DNA of 64,000 nt from JAPKZH01 sp963715635 (GCA_963715635.1 OY970261.1:2294001-2358000); one strand, 5' to 3'; shown: positions 9,250 through 18,599, numbered from the stretch's first letter. A program made the numbers and translations. Notes: generated from the sequence alone by a model not told the origin.

Positions 9250-9609
9250 ATGAAAATAACACGATCATTCTTGCCAATAGCCTGGATGGTTTTCCTCGTC
9301 ATCCGGGGCTCAGGATGCAAGGACTCCGCTCGCCAATTTGGAGAGCTCTCAGCGCTGGCCGGAAACACGACCGACAAGGGGATCTTCTGGCACGGCTTCA
9401 CCGAGGTCTACGAGCGCTTCTTCTATCCGCTCAAATACGAGCCGATTCGGATTTGCGAAATCGGTCGGGAGGAAACCCGGTATCTCAACCAAAACATCGA
9501 ATATGCCGTCCTTTTCGCCAAAAACAGCCGTCAACACAGCATGACCTGCATTTTCAGGAAGGTCAAAAGAGAGCCCGGGCCTTCGTCTCCGGTCCGTTCT
9601 TTTCGTTGA
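9250..9609 (+). pseudogene. Lipoprotein-like ORF with N-terminal piece of a class I methyltransferase domain, probably decayed
   Basis: A 119-codon ORF begins with a signal-like stretch ending near Cys (VIRGSGCKDS) and continues LSALAGNTTDKG, then HGFTEVYERFFYPLKYEP and ICEIG. That run resembles the start of class I SAM methyltransferases of the macrocin O-methyltransferase type, which continue with glycine-rich and acidic motifs. Here similarity stops right after EIG and the frame ends about 45 residues later in unrelated sequence. No other frame restores the domain. I read it as a truncated remnant; a short functional lipoprotein is the alternative. A GTG at 9229 overlapping the kinase stop is a possible earlier start. 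Confidence 0.45.
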
Positions 9610-9634
9610 CACGATATCGTCCCCGTGCTACATT
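9606..9634 (+). promoter_or_regulatory. Predicted promoter for the RsbR-type sensor gene
   Basis: TTGACA at 9606-9611 and TACATT at 9629-9634 with a 17-base spacer end 21 bases before the ATG at 9656. A GGGAGAAGGGA ribosome binding site follows. Confidence 0.5.
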
Positions 9635-9655
9635 CTAAGCAGGGAGAAGGGAACA

Positions 9656-10126
9656 ATGGAAATCGATGAAAAGCAACGCTCTTTTTTCCAAACCCCCGCC
9701 TCGCAAAAGCTGGTGCACATCATCGAAAGAGACGCCCACGAACTGACCAACAACTGGCTGAAGGACGTCCGGCAGAATTCCAGCCTTCCGACCTATCGGG
9801 CGTACGACGAGAAGGAGCTCTATCATCGTGCCTTCCGCGTCTACAGCCAGCTGGGCCGCTGGATTTCTCACGAAACGACCAAGGACGAGATCCGGGTCTA
9901 TTGGACAGCGCTGGGCAGGCAGCGCCGCGATGAAGGTTTCGCCCTTTCGGAAATCATCCTGTCCCTGGAGATGATCCGGCGGCACCTGTGGCAGAAAGTG
10001 CAATCCGAAGGACTCTTGGATACGGCCCTCGACCTCTATCAAGCCATCGAGCTTTACAACCGGGTCATGCTGTTTTTTGACCGGGCCATTTATTATGCCG
10101 CCCTCGGTCATGAGACCAAGGGCTGA
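9656..10126 (+). CDS. RsbR N-terminal-like sensory domain protein
   Basis: A 156-residue all-helical protein. Features such as LTNNWLKDVRQN near residue 30, YHRAFRVYSQLGRWI near 60 and the closing helix with ELYNRVMLFFDRA fit the RsbRD N-terminal (non-haem globin-like) domain used in stressosome proteins and in some response regulators and histidine kinases. No STAS or kinase domain follows, so it is a stand-alone sensor module. It has its own predicted promoter and no same-strand neighbour downstream. How its signal is passed on is not visible. Confidence 0.65.
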   Translation: MEIDEKQRSFFQTPASQKLVHIIERDAHELTNNWLKDVRQNSSLPTYRAYDEKELYHRAFRVYSQLGRWISHETTKDEIRVYWTALGRQRRDEGFALSEIILSLEMIRRHLWQKVQSEGLLDTALDLYQAIELYNRVMLFFDRAIYYAALGHETKG

Positions 10127-10154
10127 ACTCAGGTCCGGCGGCGGGAAGACAAGG

Positions 10155-10216
10155 GCTGGCTGTTTCAGGGAATTAAGCTAAAGGGGGTAACAAGGAGGGT
10201 GTCCTGCCCAGCCAGC
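10155..10216. repeat. Structured intergenic element, copy 1 (GCTGGCTG stem)
   Basis: GCTGGCTG at 10155-10162 pairs exactly with CAGCCAGC at 10209-10216. Inside, CAGG at 10166-10169 can pair with CCTG at 10203-10206. The loop contains GGGGGTAAC followed by AAGGAGG. A second copy with the same outer stem and a similar loop lies at 45467-45536. This copy sits between the convergent ends of the sensor gene and the UROD-like gene and is followed by an AT-rich tract. It could be a bidirectional terminator or an unassigned RNA element. Confidence 0.5.
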
Positions 10217-10280
10217 GCAGCAGGAATGTTTCAATAATACACTATTAAATTTATAAAGTCAATAGGGAATAGAAAAATTT

Positions 10281-11432
10281 TTAAATAACGGGCTTGGCGG
10301 TGTACCGCCCGAACTCCTGGGCTAGGGGGGCCAAGAGACAGACATTTTCCTTCGGCGTATGCGGAGCGATCGAGCAGGCCGAGCTGAGGATAAACCCGCC
10401 GCCCGGCTTCCCCGTCTCGATCCGCTCACACGCGTCGCGCCCGACCTTCTCAGGGTCGCCGAAGAGCAGTGTGTTGACGGGATCGATATTGCCCTTGATG
10501 AAAATCGAGCGGCCGATCCGGGCCTTCGCCGCGCCCAGTTCGACATTGCCCAGCGGCGGCGGGTCCAGACATTCGATGCCGGATATCCCGGCCTCGGCCA
10601 TCATCTCCAGGCGATCATTGATGGCGCCGCAGGTGTGGGTATAGATCTGGACCCCGAGCTTTCTGACCGCCTTGGCGATCCGGGCTTCAAAGGGAAGGAC
10701 GAATTCCCGATAAAATCCGGGCGAGATGAAACCGGCGCCGGCGTACGGAGATGATATCTTGATCGCATCGACCCCGAGCGAAGCCTGTTCCAGGGCGATT
10801 TTCTCGATTCCTTCGCTGAACCTGTCCAGAACCGCTTTGGATTTTTCAGGCTCCTCGGCCAGCGCCAGAAAGCCCCCGCTGAAGCCGAATTGGTTCAGGA
10901 AATAGTCAAAGGGCGACGTCACTTCGCCATGAATGGAATATCTCTCCCCCGCCCGGGCCAGGATCAGGTCAAAAATATCATACGTGTGTTCCGGGGCGAG
11001 TCGAAATTCCAGCCCCTGGGAAACGGGGATGAAGTCCAGTCGTTCGGGGACGGTGTCCGGGTCAAATTCGGCGATCGAAGGCGGCAATTTCTGGATTTCC
11101 GGATAGTGCTGCGGCAAATCATCCCCGGGGAACACAGTCCGGCTGCCGTCCTTCCAGAAAACGATATCCTGGTTTTCGTCATGCTGCATCCTGACGATAT
11201 CTTTTCCCCAATCCGGAGCATGGCCGTGGAGGCTGATAAGAATCCCGTCAAAATCATACTGCGCCCTCAGTTTAAGGAGACCTTCGGCGAAACACTCTTT
11301 GGCAAACCAGAACTCGACCGGTGAAAAACCGGTCTGACAGAGCATGTGGCCGATGCTCATCTGGCACATGACGGGCACCCGGTCGGGCCGGCCCAGTTCC
11401 ATGGCCCTGGCCATACGTTCTTTAGGAATCAT
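10281..11432 (-). CDS. Uroporphyrinogen decarboxylase family protein (MtaA/CmuA-like)
   Basis: A 383-residue TIM-barrel protein of the UROD superfamily. It begins MIPKERMARAMEL, with GRPDRVPV following as in methylcobamide:CoM methyltransferase-like members. THTCG near residue 270 supplies a His and Cys, and a further Cys occurs in LSSACSIAP near the end; such residues bind zinc in MtaA-type enzymes. It is therefore more likely a methyltransferase or demethylase component than haem-pathway HemE. The ATG at 11432 is preferred over one 29 codons upstream because AAAGGGGAAG lies just before it. It stands alone, convergent with the sensor gene. Confidence 0.8.
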   Translation of the reverse strand: MIPKERMARAMELGRPDRVPVMCQMSIGHMLCQTGFSPVEFWFAKECFAEGLLKLRAQYDFDGILISLHGHAPDWGKDIVRMQHDENQDIVFWKDGSRTVFPGDDLPQHYPEIQKLPPSIAEFDPDTVPERLDFIPVSQGLEFRLAPEHTYDIFDLILARAGERYSIHGEVTSPFDYFLNQFGFSGGFLALAEEPEKSKAVLDRFSEGIEKIALEQASLGVDAIKISSPYAGAGFISPGFYREFVLPFEARIAKAVRKLGVQIYTHTCGAINDRLEMMAEAGISGIECLDPPPLGNVELGAAKARIGRSIFIKGNIDPVNTLLFGDPEKVGRDACERIETGKPGGGFILSSACSIAPHTPKENVCLLAPLAQEFGRYTAKPVI

Positions 11433-11575
11433 GGTCTCTTCCCCTTTGAACATAATCGAACCGGCGACCGCCGTCAAGCTCTGGGGGAAGACCCCTGTCT
11501 GTCTGTTTTCCATTGACACCGCACCTCGGATTTTGATATTTTTCTCTTTCCTAAGAGAAAGAAGGGCATTCGATC

Positions 11576-12214
11576 GTGTATATTCTGCTCGGCCTCTTAA
11601 TCGGTTTCGTGGCAGCCATACCTCTGGGGCCGGTCAATGTCTTTGTCATCTCCCAAGCCATAAAGCGCGATTTCCTGCACGGGTTCATGGCCGGCATCAC
11701 CGCCGCCGTGTTGGACACCATCTATTGCCTGGTCGCCATCCTGGGCATCGCCCAGGTCACCTTCAACCTGAACAAGTGGCTGCCCCTGATGAAAATTTTT
11801 GCCGCCCTGCTGCTGACCTTCCTGGGCTATCGTCTTTACGTACAGTCCAAGACGTATCACGAGACCAAGCCTTCCAATAAAATGACGTCCTTCTCCCCGC
11901 GCCCCATGCTGGGGGTCTTCCTGCTTTATGTCACGAATCCTTCTCTTTATGTTTTCTGGCTGGGCACGGCCGGCTTTGTCACGAGCCATTACTTTGTGGC
12001 CGAGACGGGCAAGACTCCTGTATTTTTTTCTTTCGCCTGCGGCATGGGCGGCGTCATCTGGTATTTTATCCTGACCCATTATGTCGCCACCCATCATCAC
12101 CAGTTTAAGCCGCGGACGTTCCAGCGGATCTTTTTTGTCCTGGCCATTATCCTCTTTGTCTTTGCTGCCTACACCCTGCTCACGGTCTTCTTCAACATCA
12201 AGCTAAAACTATAA
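11576..12214 (+). CDS. LysE family translocator
   Basis: A 212-residue membrane protein with six hydrophobic segments. GPVNVFVISQAIKR near residue 18 matches the LysE/RhtB signature near the first helix. The family exports amino acids or similar small molecules. The start is a GTG at 11576 with AGAAAGAAGG about ten bases upstream. It is 17 bases ahead of the alpha-mannosidase gene and may share its transcript. The substrate cannot be predicted. Confidence 0.8.
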   Translation: MYILLGLLIGFVAAIPLGPVNVFVISQAIKRDFLHGFMAGITAAVLDTIYCLVAILGIAQVTFNLNKWLPLMKIFAALLLTFLGYRLYVQSKTYHETKPSNKMTSFSPRPMLGVFLLYVTNPSLYVFWLGTAGFVTSHYFVAETGKTPVFFSFACGMGGVIWYFILTHYVATHHHQFKPRTFQRIFFVLAIILFVFAAYTLLTVFFNIKLKL

Positions 12215-12231
12215 CCCACGGAGGGACAACC

Positions 12232-14715
12232 ATGCCCAAAAAGAAAATCCATCTCGTCTGCAACGCCCACCTCGACCCCGTCTGGCTCTGGGAATGGCAG
12301 GAGGGCGCCGGGGAAGCTTTATCGACATTCCGGACGGCCGCCTCCTTCTGCGAATCCTACGACGAATTTATTTTTTGTCATAACGAAGCCATCCTCTATC
12401 AATGGATCGAAGAGTACGAACCCGCCCTGTTCAAGACAATCCAGCGCTTGGTGAAGGAGAAGAAGTGGAACATCCTGGGTGGATGGTTCCTCCAGCCCGA
12501 TTGCAACATGCCCAGCGGCGAGTCCTTTGTCCGCCAGATCCTTTTGGGAAAGCGGTATTTCAGGGAAAGATTCGGCGTGGATGTCAAAACAGCCTCCAAC
12601 CTCGACCCCTTCGGCCACACGAGAGGCCTCGTCCAAATCCTGGCCAAAAGTGGATACACCTCTTACCTTTTTTGCCGGCCCGACCGCCATTTTACCGAGC
12701 TCCCCGCAGAAGCATTCATCTGGACCGGCCTTGACGGCTCGGAAGTCCTGGCCACCAGGCTCGAGGCACACTACAATTCGCGGGGCGGCGCCGCCCGGGC
12801 TAAAGTGGAAGAATGGATACGGAATCATCCCGGCCAAGAGCTCAGCATACTCCTATGGGGCATCGGCGACCACGGCGGCGGAGCGTCCAGGGAGGACCTA
12901 GAAGACCTGCGCCGCCTGATCTCCGAGACGAAAGATGTCGACATCGTTCATTCCAGTGCAGATGCCTATTTTGGGGAGCTCAGAAAACAGAAAGCCGGGC
13001 TGCCAAGGCATGGCCGGGATATCAATCCTTGGGCGCCTGGATGCTATACGACCATGGCTCGGGTTAAGCAGAAACACAGGCAGCTCGAGAACGAGATTTT
13101 TTCGACCGAAAAAATGGCCGCGGCGGCTTTCTTCCAGGGACTCGCGAAATATCCTCAAGCAGACATTCTAGAAGCTGTCCGCGACTTGGCGTATTCAGAA
13201 TTTCACGATATCCTTCCGGGGTCGTCCATCGGACCCGGGGAAGAGGGGGCGTTGCGGCTTCTAGACCACGGCCTCGAGACCTGCTCCAGGCTCAAGGCCA
13301 AATCGTTCTATGCCCTGGCAGCCGGGGAGCCCCGGGCCAAACAGGAAGAAATCCCGATATTTGTCTATAACCCGCATCCGTTCAAGGTCAGGAGCCTTGT
13401 GGAATGTGAATTCGAGCCCTACGAGCCCAACTACGCCGGCGGGTTTCTCGTTCCCAAGATCTATGGCCGGGGGACTCCTCTTCCCTGCCAGCCTGAAAAA
13501 GAAGACAGCAACTTAAGCATCGAATGGCGCAAAAAGGCGGTGTTTGCGGCAGACCTGGAACCGGGCCGGATGAATCGTTTTGATTGCCGCCTGGAAAACA
13601 TCCGGACAAAACCTCCCATCGGGCTCCAAGAAACAAACGGCGCGATCCACTTCAAAACCAGAAAACTTGAAGTTGTCATCAACACAGCCACGGGATTCAT
13701 CGACCGCTACACGGCCGGGGGCGCCGAATATCTGGCCCAAAACGCCTTCCGGCCGCTCGTCATCGAAGACGACGCCGACCCCTGGGGAATGAGCGTCAGG
13801 AGTTTTCGCAAGGTCGCCGGCGCGTTCAAGCTTATGGAGAAAAAAGCCGGCACCCGATTTTCCGGAATCTCCAAGGGACCCATCAATCCCGTCCGAGTCA
13901 TCGAAGACGGAGCGGTCAGGACGATTGTCGAAGCCGTGCTGGATTATGAACAGTCCTTTATCTGCCTGAGATACAAGCTGCCCAAGCAGGGCACGGAGGT
14001 CGAAATCGAGGCGCGCGTCCACTGGAACGAGAAAGATAGGATGCTAAAGCTCTCCGTCCCCACGCTGCTCGACCCCAGCCAATATATCGGACAGACAGCC
14101 TTTGGCTTTCAGCCTCTTCCGACAAACGGCGATGAAGCCGTCGCCCAGAAATGGGTGGCCGTTGTCTCCCGCGAAAGCAGCAGGGCCCTGACCTGTATCA
14201 ATGACTGCGTATACGGATCGGATTTTCAAGCCGGGGAGTTCAGGATCTCGCTGCTGCGTTCCCCCGCCCATTCGGCGGACCCGGTGGAGGGCCGGCCCAT
14301 GATTTACCAGGACCGCTATATCCCCAGGATTGACCAGGGCGAGCGAGTCTTCCATTTCTGGCTAAACGGGGGACCTGTCGAAGAACGCATGGAGCGGATC
14401 GACCGCGAAGCCCTGATCAAGAATGAAAAGCCCTATGTCCTCACCTTTTTCCCTGCGGGAAGCGGCAAGAAAGCCGGCCCTTTCGTCGTTCTGAACGATG
14501 CCGCCGTTCAGGCCAGCGCCTTGAAGAAAGCCGAAGACTCCAACGACCTGATTATCCGGCTGTTTGAGCCGACGGGCAAAAAAAGGACGGCGGTCCTTTC
14601 GCTGCCGTTTGTTCCGGCTAAAATAAATATCTCGCTGAAGCCTTTTGAAATCAAGACGCTGAAGTTCAGCCCGAAATCCCGCACATTCCAGGAAGTCAAC
14701 CTGCTTGAAAAATAA
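12232..14715 (+). CDS. Alpha-mannosidase, glycoside hydrolase family 38
   Basis: An 827-residue enzyme. The N-terminal catalytic domain starts HLVCNAHLDPVWLW, giving metal ligands His13 and Asp15. SNLDPFGHT near residue 123 carries the predicted nucleophile Asp125, and EFHDILPGSS near 325 completes the metal site. The remaining residues form the beta-rich GH38 domains. It lacks a signal peptide, so it should work in the cytoplasm on imported manno-oligosaccharides or glycan fragments. GGAGGGACAACC precedes the ATG. The next gene, a Gfo/Idh/MocA oxidoreductase, overlaps its end by 11 bases, indicating co-translation and a shared sugar pathway. Confidence 0.9.
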   Translation: MPKKKIHLVCNAHLDPVWLWEWQEGAGEALSTFRTAASFCESYDEFIFCHNEAILYQWIEEYEPALFKTIQRLVKEKKWNILGGWFLQPDCNMPSGESFVRQILLGKRYFRERFGVDVKTASNLDPFGHTRGLVQILAKSGYTSYLFCRPDRHFTELPAEAFIWTGLDGSEVLATRLEAHYNSRGGAARAKVEEWIRNHPGQELSILLWGIGDHGGGASREDLEDLRRLISETKDVDIVHSSADAYFGELRKQKAGLPRHGRDINPWAPGCYTTMARVKQKHRQLENEIFSTEKMAAAAFFQGLAKYPQADILEAVRDLAYSEFHDILPGSSIGPGEEGALRLLDHGLETCSRLKAKSFYALAAGEPRAKQEEIPIFVYNPHPFKVRSLVECEFEPYEPNYAGGFLVPKIYGRGTPLPCQPEKEDSNLSIEWRKKAVFAADLEPGRMNRFDCRLENIRTKPPIGLQETNGAIHFKTRKLEVVINTATGFIDRYTAGGAEYLAQNAFRPLVIEDDADPWGMSVRSFRKVAGAFKLMEKKAGTRFSGISKGPINPVRVIEDGAVRTIVEAVLDYEQSFICLRYKLPKQGTEVEIEARVHWNEKDRMLKLSVPTLLDPSQYIGQTAFGFQPLPTNGDEAVAQKWVAVVSRESSRALTCINDCVYGSDFQAGEFRISLLRSPAHSADPVEGRPMIYQDRYIPRIDQGERVFHFWLNGGPVEERMERIDREALIKNEKPYVLTFFPAGSGKKAGPFVVLNDAAVQASALKKAEDSNDLIIRLFEPTGKKRTAVLSLPFVPAKINISLKPFEIKTLKFSPKSRTFQEVNLLEK

Positions 14716-15925
14716 GCCCGTCTCCCTCGTCCTTGTCGGCATCGGAGGGATGGGCTCCGTTTACCTGCAGACACTTTTAAAAAATTGGGACAACGGCTCA
14801 TTCAAGGTCCAGGGGACGATCGACCCCTTCCCCCAAAGGTGTCCACAGCTTCAGGAACTCCTTTCCCGCAAAATTCCCATCCACCCCGACCTGGAATATT
14901 TCTATGAGCACGATAAGGCCGATCTAGCGATCATTTCCTCTCCCATCCAATTCCATTGTTCACAGACCTGCCTGGCCCTCCAAAACGCAAGCGATGTCCT
15001 CTGCGAAAAGCCGGTTGCGGCAACGGTCCAGGAAGCCCGGACGATCATCGACGCCCGCGACCGGGCCAAAAAATGGGTCGCGGTCGGATACCAGTGGTCG
15101 TTCAGCTCCGCCATCCAGAGGCTCAAAAAAGACATCTTGGAAGGCCTTTTTGGGAAGCCCAAACGCCTGAAATGCCTCTATCTCTGGCCCCGGGACGAAG
15201 CCTATTACCGCCGGAACGATTGGGCCGGAAAACAAAAGGACGACAAGGGCCGTTGGATTCTCGACAGCCCCGCCAATAACGCCATGGCCCACGACCTCCA
15301 CAACATGCTCTATCTCCTGGGCAGAACGACGGACACAAGCGCCGTGCCGTCTCAAGTCGAGGCCGAGCTTTATCGTGCCCACGGCATCCAGAACTTCGAT
15401 ACGGCCGCGGCCCGCTGCCTGACGGATTCGGGAACGGAGGTTCTTTTTTATGTTTCCCATGTCTCGGAAAAGGACGAGGGCCCGGCCCTTTTTTATGAAT
15501 TTGAAAAGGCGACGGTTTTTTGCGACGGGCGAATCTCGAGCATTCAAGCCAGGTCAGCGGACGGCTCGGTCAAGGATTATGGGCGTCCGGACGACGAGCC
15601 GATGAACAAATTGTGGGACTCGATCGAATCCGTTAAGAGCCGAAAGCCGCCCGTCTGCGGTCCTGAGGCCGCACTCAGCCAAACGCTCTGCCTGAACGGC
15701 ATGCAGGATTCCAAGCCGGACATCGTGGATTTTCCCCGGGATGTGATCATGACGGAAGGCGAACCCGGCCGGAAAAAGATCTGGGTCCAAGGGCTGGATG
15801 CCATCCTGGAGGACTGCTGCGCGAACAATTGCCTTCCCTCCGAGCTCGGCATTCCCTGGAGCTCGAAGGGAAAGGTCATCAACCTAGCGGATTATAAAGA
15901 GTTTCCAGAATCCAAGACGCTGTAG
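14705..15925 (+). CDS. Gfo/Idh/MocA family oxidoreductase
   Basis: A 406-residue protein. The N-terminal Rossmann domain has LVGIGGMGSVY near residue 10, and CEKPVAATVQEA near 100 is the hallmark of this NAD(P)-dependent sugar oxidoreductase family. GYQWSFS follows near 125. The translation starts at a TTG at 14705 inside the end of the mannosidase gene; no later start keeps the nucleotide-binding motif. The overlap implies coupled expression, so the substrate is plausibly a monosaccharide or sugar derivative released by the mannosidase. Exact chemistry is unknown. Confidence 0.82.
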   Translation: MKNKPVSLVLVGIGGMGSVYLQTLLKNWDNGSFKVQGTIDPFPQRCPQLQELLSRKIPIHPDLEYFYEHDKADLAIISSPIQFHCSQTCLALQNASDVLCEKPVAATVQEARTIIDARDRAKKWVAVGYQWSFSSAIQRLKKDILEGLFGKPKRLKCLYLWPRDEAYYRRNDWAGKQKDDKGRWILDSPANNAMAHDLHNMLYLLGRTTDTSAVPSQVEAELYRAHGIQNFDTAAARCLTDSGTEVLFYVSHVSEKDEGPALFYEFEKATVFCDGRISSIQARSADGSVKDYGRPDDEPMNKLWDSIESVKSRKPPVCGPEAALSQTLCLNGMQDSKPDIVDFPRDVIMTEGEPGRKKIWVQGLDAILEDCCANNCLPSELGIPWSSKGKVINLADYKEFPESKTL

Positions 15926-15939
15926 AAATCAAAGAAGGA

Positions 15940-17217
15940 ATGCAGGTCACTATCGAAAAAATCGTCTACCCGGGCAGGAGCCTGGCCACAGTCCAGGGAA
16001 AAGTCTGCCTGACGGATGACGGCCTTCCCGGCGAAATTGTGGACATCCGGCCCGTCAAGGAAAAAAGAAATTATACTGAAGCCCGGACGGTCGGAATCAT
16101 CAAAGCCTCGGCAGAGCGGGTCGCCAATCGCTGCCCTCACTACAAAGCTTGCTCGCCCTATCAAACCCTTTCTTATCCCCTCCAATTGGAAATCAAGAAA
16201 GGACAAGTCCGCGAAATTCTTTCGCTGGGACCGGACCCGGCGGGCACCGACCTTGAGATCGTGCCCTCCCCAAAAATCTGGAACTACAGAAACAAGGTCC
16301 GCCTGCACGTGCTCCGCGAAGGACCAAGTACTCACCTCGCCTACAACCGACCGGGAAGCCGGGATGAGTTTATAAAAATCCGGGAATGCTTTTTAATCTC
16401 TGAGCCCATCAACCGCCTGCTCGCCGACCTGATCAAAATCCTCAATCGGCACGGGCTGCCCTCCCTTGAAGAAGTCGAAGTCAGGGGAAGCCGGTCCCAC
16501 GAAGAATTGCTGCTGAATCTTTATCGGAAAACTCGCCAAACCCCGGCGACCATCGACCCGCTGATCGCGGGGCTTTCGCCGCTTCATCGCCTGGCCGGAA
16601 TTGTCTGTTTGGACCGGACGAAAACCGGCTATCAAGAAACGACGGCTTGGGGCAAAAACCATATCGAGGAAGACATCGATCGAACGCGATTTCAAGTCGG
16701 ATCCCAGTCCTTCTTCCAGGTGAATGTCGATCTGCTCTCCCAGATTATCCGCGACATCGCAGACATGGCCGAGCTCACGGCAGAGGATCGTATCGCGGAT
16801 TTTTACTGCGGTCTGGGCACGTTCGGAATCGCCTTGGCGCCCCGGGTCAAAAGCGTTTATGGAGTCGAATCGGGCCCCGAAAATATCGAATTCCTAAAAA
16901 GAAACCTGGCCTTGAACCGGGTCCGCAATTTTACGATTTGCGAAGGCTCCAGCGAGCAATGGGTTCCCTGGGTATTGGACAAGCAGACGGATGCCGTCCT
17001 CTTCGACCCCCCGCGCAAAGGGCTCGGCCCAGAAATCATCCGCTGCCTGAGGCAAAGACCCGCCGCCACGCTGATCTACCTATCCTGCAATCCAACGACG
17101 CTGGCCAGAGATCTTAAGGAGCTTCGGGCGATCTATAAGATTAGAAGCCTCCGGGTCTATGATTTCTTTCCCCATACCCCCCACATCGAAACGCTGGCGA
17201 TTTTAGAAAAAAAGTAG
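15940..17217 (+). CDS. TrmA/RlmD-family (uracil-5-)-methyltransferase
   Basis: A 425-residue enzyme with an N-terminal TRAM-like domain to about residue 55, then a class I SAM methyltransferase. ADFYCGLGTFGIAL near 290 binds SAM, FDPPRKGL lies near 355, and SCNPTTLARDL near 385 carries the catalytic Cys. The family methylates uracil C5 in 23S rRNA or tRNA. Near residue 65 the usual iron-sulfur ligands are incomplete: Cys-x5-Cys is present, but the third Cys of the usual Cys-x2-Cys is replaced (CSPY). The fourth-ligand position (RECFLISEP) keeps Cys. It starts 14 bases after the oxidoreductase. The target base is not assigned. Confidence 0.85.
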   Translation: MQVTIEKIVYPGRSLATVQGKVCLTDDGLPGEIVDIRPVKEKRNYTEARTVGIIKASAERVANRCPHYKACSPYQTLSYPLQLEIKKGQVREILSLGPDPAGTDLEIVPSPKIWNYRNKVRLHVLREGPSTHLAYNRPGSRDEFIKIRECFLISEPINRLLADLIKILNRHGLPSLEEVEVRGSRSHEELLLNLYRKTRQTPATIDPLIAGLSPLHRLAGIVCLDRTKTGYQETTAWGKNHIEEDIDRTRFQVGSQSFFQVNVDLLSQIIRDIADMAELTAEDRIADFYCGLGTFGIALAPRVKSVYGVESGPENIEFLKRNLALNRVRNFTICEGSSEQWVPWVLDKQTDAVLFDPPRKGLGPEIIRCLRQRPAATLIYLSCNPTTLARDLKELRAIYKIRSLRVYDFFPHTPHIETLAILEKK

Positions 17218-17461
17218 AGGAGTCCGTAGCGCTCTCGCTCCCGCGAAGGTTTTTTACGCCGTTCTCCCGCCGTTTTTTCGGCGCTGCGGAACTCGCACCA
17301 TGACCGGGATCATCTCTCCTGATATGTGCCGAATATTTGGAATTATGGCAGACCTTGGCGAGGCTCGCACAGTCCTCGCGCTCCGAAGACGGAGTCCCCT
17401 CAAAAACGGCGAGAGAAGGCTAAACCTTCGCTTATGGTCGCTGCGAGCGCTACCGACTCCT
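17218..17461. repeat. Foldback element with imperfect terminal inverted repeats, copy 1 of a structured family
   Basis: AGGAGTCCGTAGCGCTC at 17218-17234 is inverted with one mismatch at 17445-17461. The arms continue to match imperfectly inward, including GCGAAGGTTT and CGCCGTTTTT. The right arm contains TCCCCTC (17395-17401), AGAAGGCTAAAC (17414-17425) and ATGGTC (17434-17439), a core shared in order and spacing with 37637-37716. The element fills most of the 307-base gap between the convergent ends of the TrmA-family and rlmN genes. No gene is supported here. Confidence 0.6.
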
Positions 17462-17524
17462 CGTCTTAAGGCCAGTATGATAAAGAGGGACGCTCAAAAA
17501 CGAGCGGCTGGGCCAAAGATGCTT

Positions 17525-18559
17525 TTAAGGGAGCCTTTCTGAGATCCGGCCAGCCAACTGGCCGCAGGCCGCCTGGATATCTCCGCCTTTTGAGTGGCGC
17601 AAAGTCACGGGCACATTTCTTTCTTCAAGCCTTTCCACAAAGAGACGGATGACATCCTCGGACGGAGTTTCGCAGGGCAATCCCGACACGGGACTGAACG
17701 GAATTAGGTTGACCTTCGCCTTCAATCGATGGGCGATGCGGGCCAGGCCGTCCGCATCGGCCGGGGAATCGTTCATGCCGCGTATCAAAACATATTCCAG
17801 GGTGATTTTCCGGCCGCCGCTTTCGATGTAGTCCTGGCAGGCTCTGATCAGGGCTTCCAGCGGATATTTTTTATTCACCGGCATCAGCCGCGTTCTCTTC
17901 TCGTCGATGGCGGCATGCAATGAGATGGACAGGTTCACTTGAAGCCCCAAGCCCATAAATCGGCCGATGCCGGGAATGATTCCGCATGTCGAAACCGTCA
18001 TGCGCCGGGCCGCGATGCCCAGGCCTTCGGCAGAATTCATGATCCGGATCGCCTTGGCCACGTTCTCGTAATTATCCAGCGGCTCGCCCATTCCCATAAA
18101 CACCACGTTCGATGCCGGCGCATTCAGGTCGTGCCGAAGAAAAAGCACCTGATTGACCATTTCGGCCGGTGTGAGATTCCGGACGAATCCCTTCAGGCCG
18201 CTGGCGCAAAAAACACATGAAAATTTGCAGCCGACCTGAGTGGAAAGACAGATGGTCGTCCGCGCCCCGATCGGGATGAGAACGGCTTCGATATAATTTT
18301 CATCGTCCAGCTTAAAGAGAAACTTTTGCGTCCGGTCCTGGGAGCGAAAGACGCTATAGAGCTCCAGGCGGCTGATGGAATACTCGGCGCCGAGTTTGTC
18401 CCTAAATCTCTTGGGGAGGTTGGTGAACGCCTCGAAATTCGCGGCCCCTTTTTGATAAAGCCAGGCAAAGATCTGCCCCGCCCTGTAAGACGGCTCCCCC
18501 ATCCCAGCCAGCTCGACCTTCAACTCCTCAAGCGTAAGATCTTTAATATCTTTTTTCAT
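17525..18559 (-). CDS. rlmN: Dual-specificity rRNA/tRNA adenine-C2 methyltransferase RlmN
   Basis: A 344-residue radical SAM enzyme. CKFSCVFCASG near residue 110 holds the CxxxCxxC cluster ligands, GMGEPLDNY near 160 is the SAM-binding motif, and SLHAAIDEKR near 215 and the final ACGQLAG with its Cys agree with RlmN. It methylates C2 of A2503 in 23S rRNA and of A37 in some tRNAs. The ATG at 18559 is chosen because it gives the usual family N-terminus, MKKDIKDLTLEELK, and length. It lies 40 bases after the corrected end of the symporter gene on the same strand. Confidence 0.93.
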   Translation of the reverse strand: MKKDIKDLTLEELKVELAGMGEPSYRAGQIFAWLYQKGAANFEAFTNLPKRFRDKLGAEYSISRLELYSVFRSQDRTQKFLFKLDDENYIEAVLIPIGARTTICLSTQVGCKFSCVFCASGLKGFVRNLTPAEMVNQVLFLRHDLNAPASNVVFMGMGEPLDNYENVAKAIRIMNSAEGLGIAARRMTVSTCGIIPGIGRFMGLGLQVNLSISLHAAIDEKRTRLMPVNKKYPLEALIRACQDYIESGGRKITLEYVLIRGMNDSPADADGLARIAHRLKAKVNLIPFSPVSGLPCETPSEDVIRLFVERLEERNVPVTLRHSKGGDIQAACGQLAGRISERLP

Positions 18560-18599
18560 GCCTAGCCTGAACAACTCGGGCCACAATGACCGTCCATTT

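Noticed and set aside
11433..11519. N-terminal extension of the first UROD-like protein containing ENRQTG, also found inside the second one
   Set aside because: A better start with a ribosome binding site lies downstream; six shared residues are too few to show homology.
17300..17542. 80-codon plus-strand ORF
   Set aside because: It lies in the foldback repeat, has no ribosome binding site and overlaps the rlmN end.
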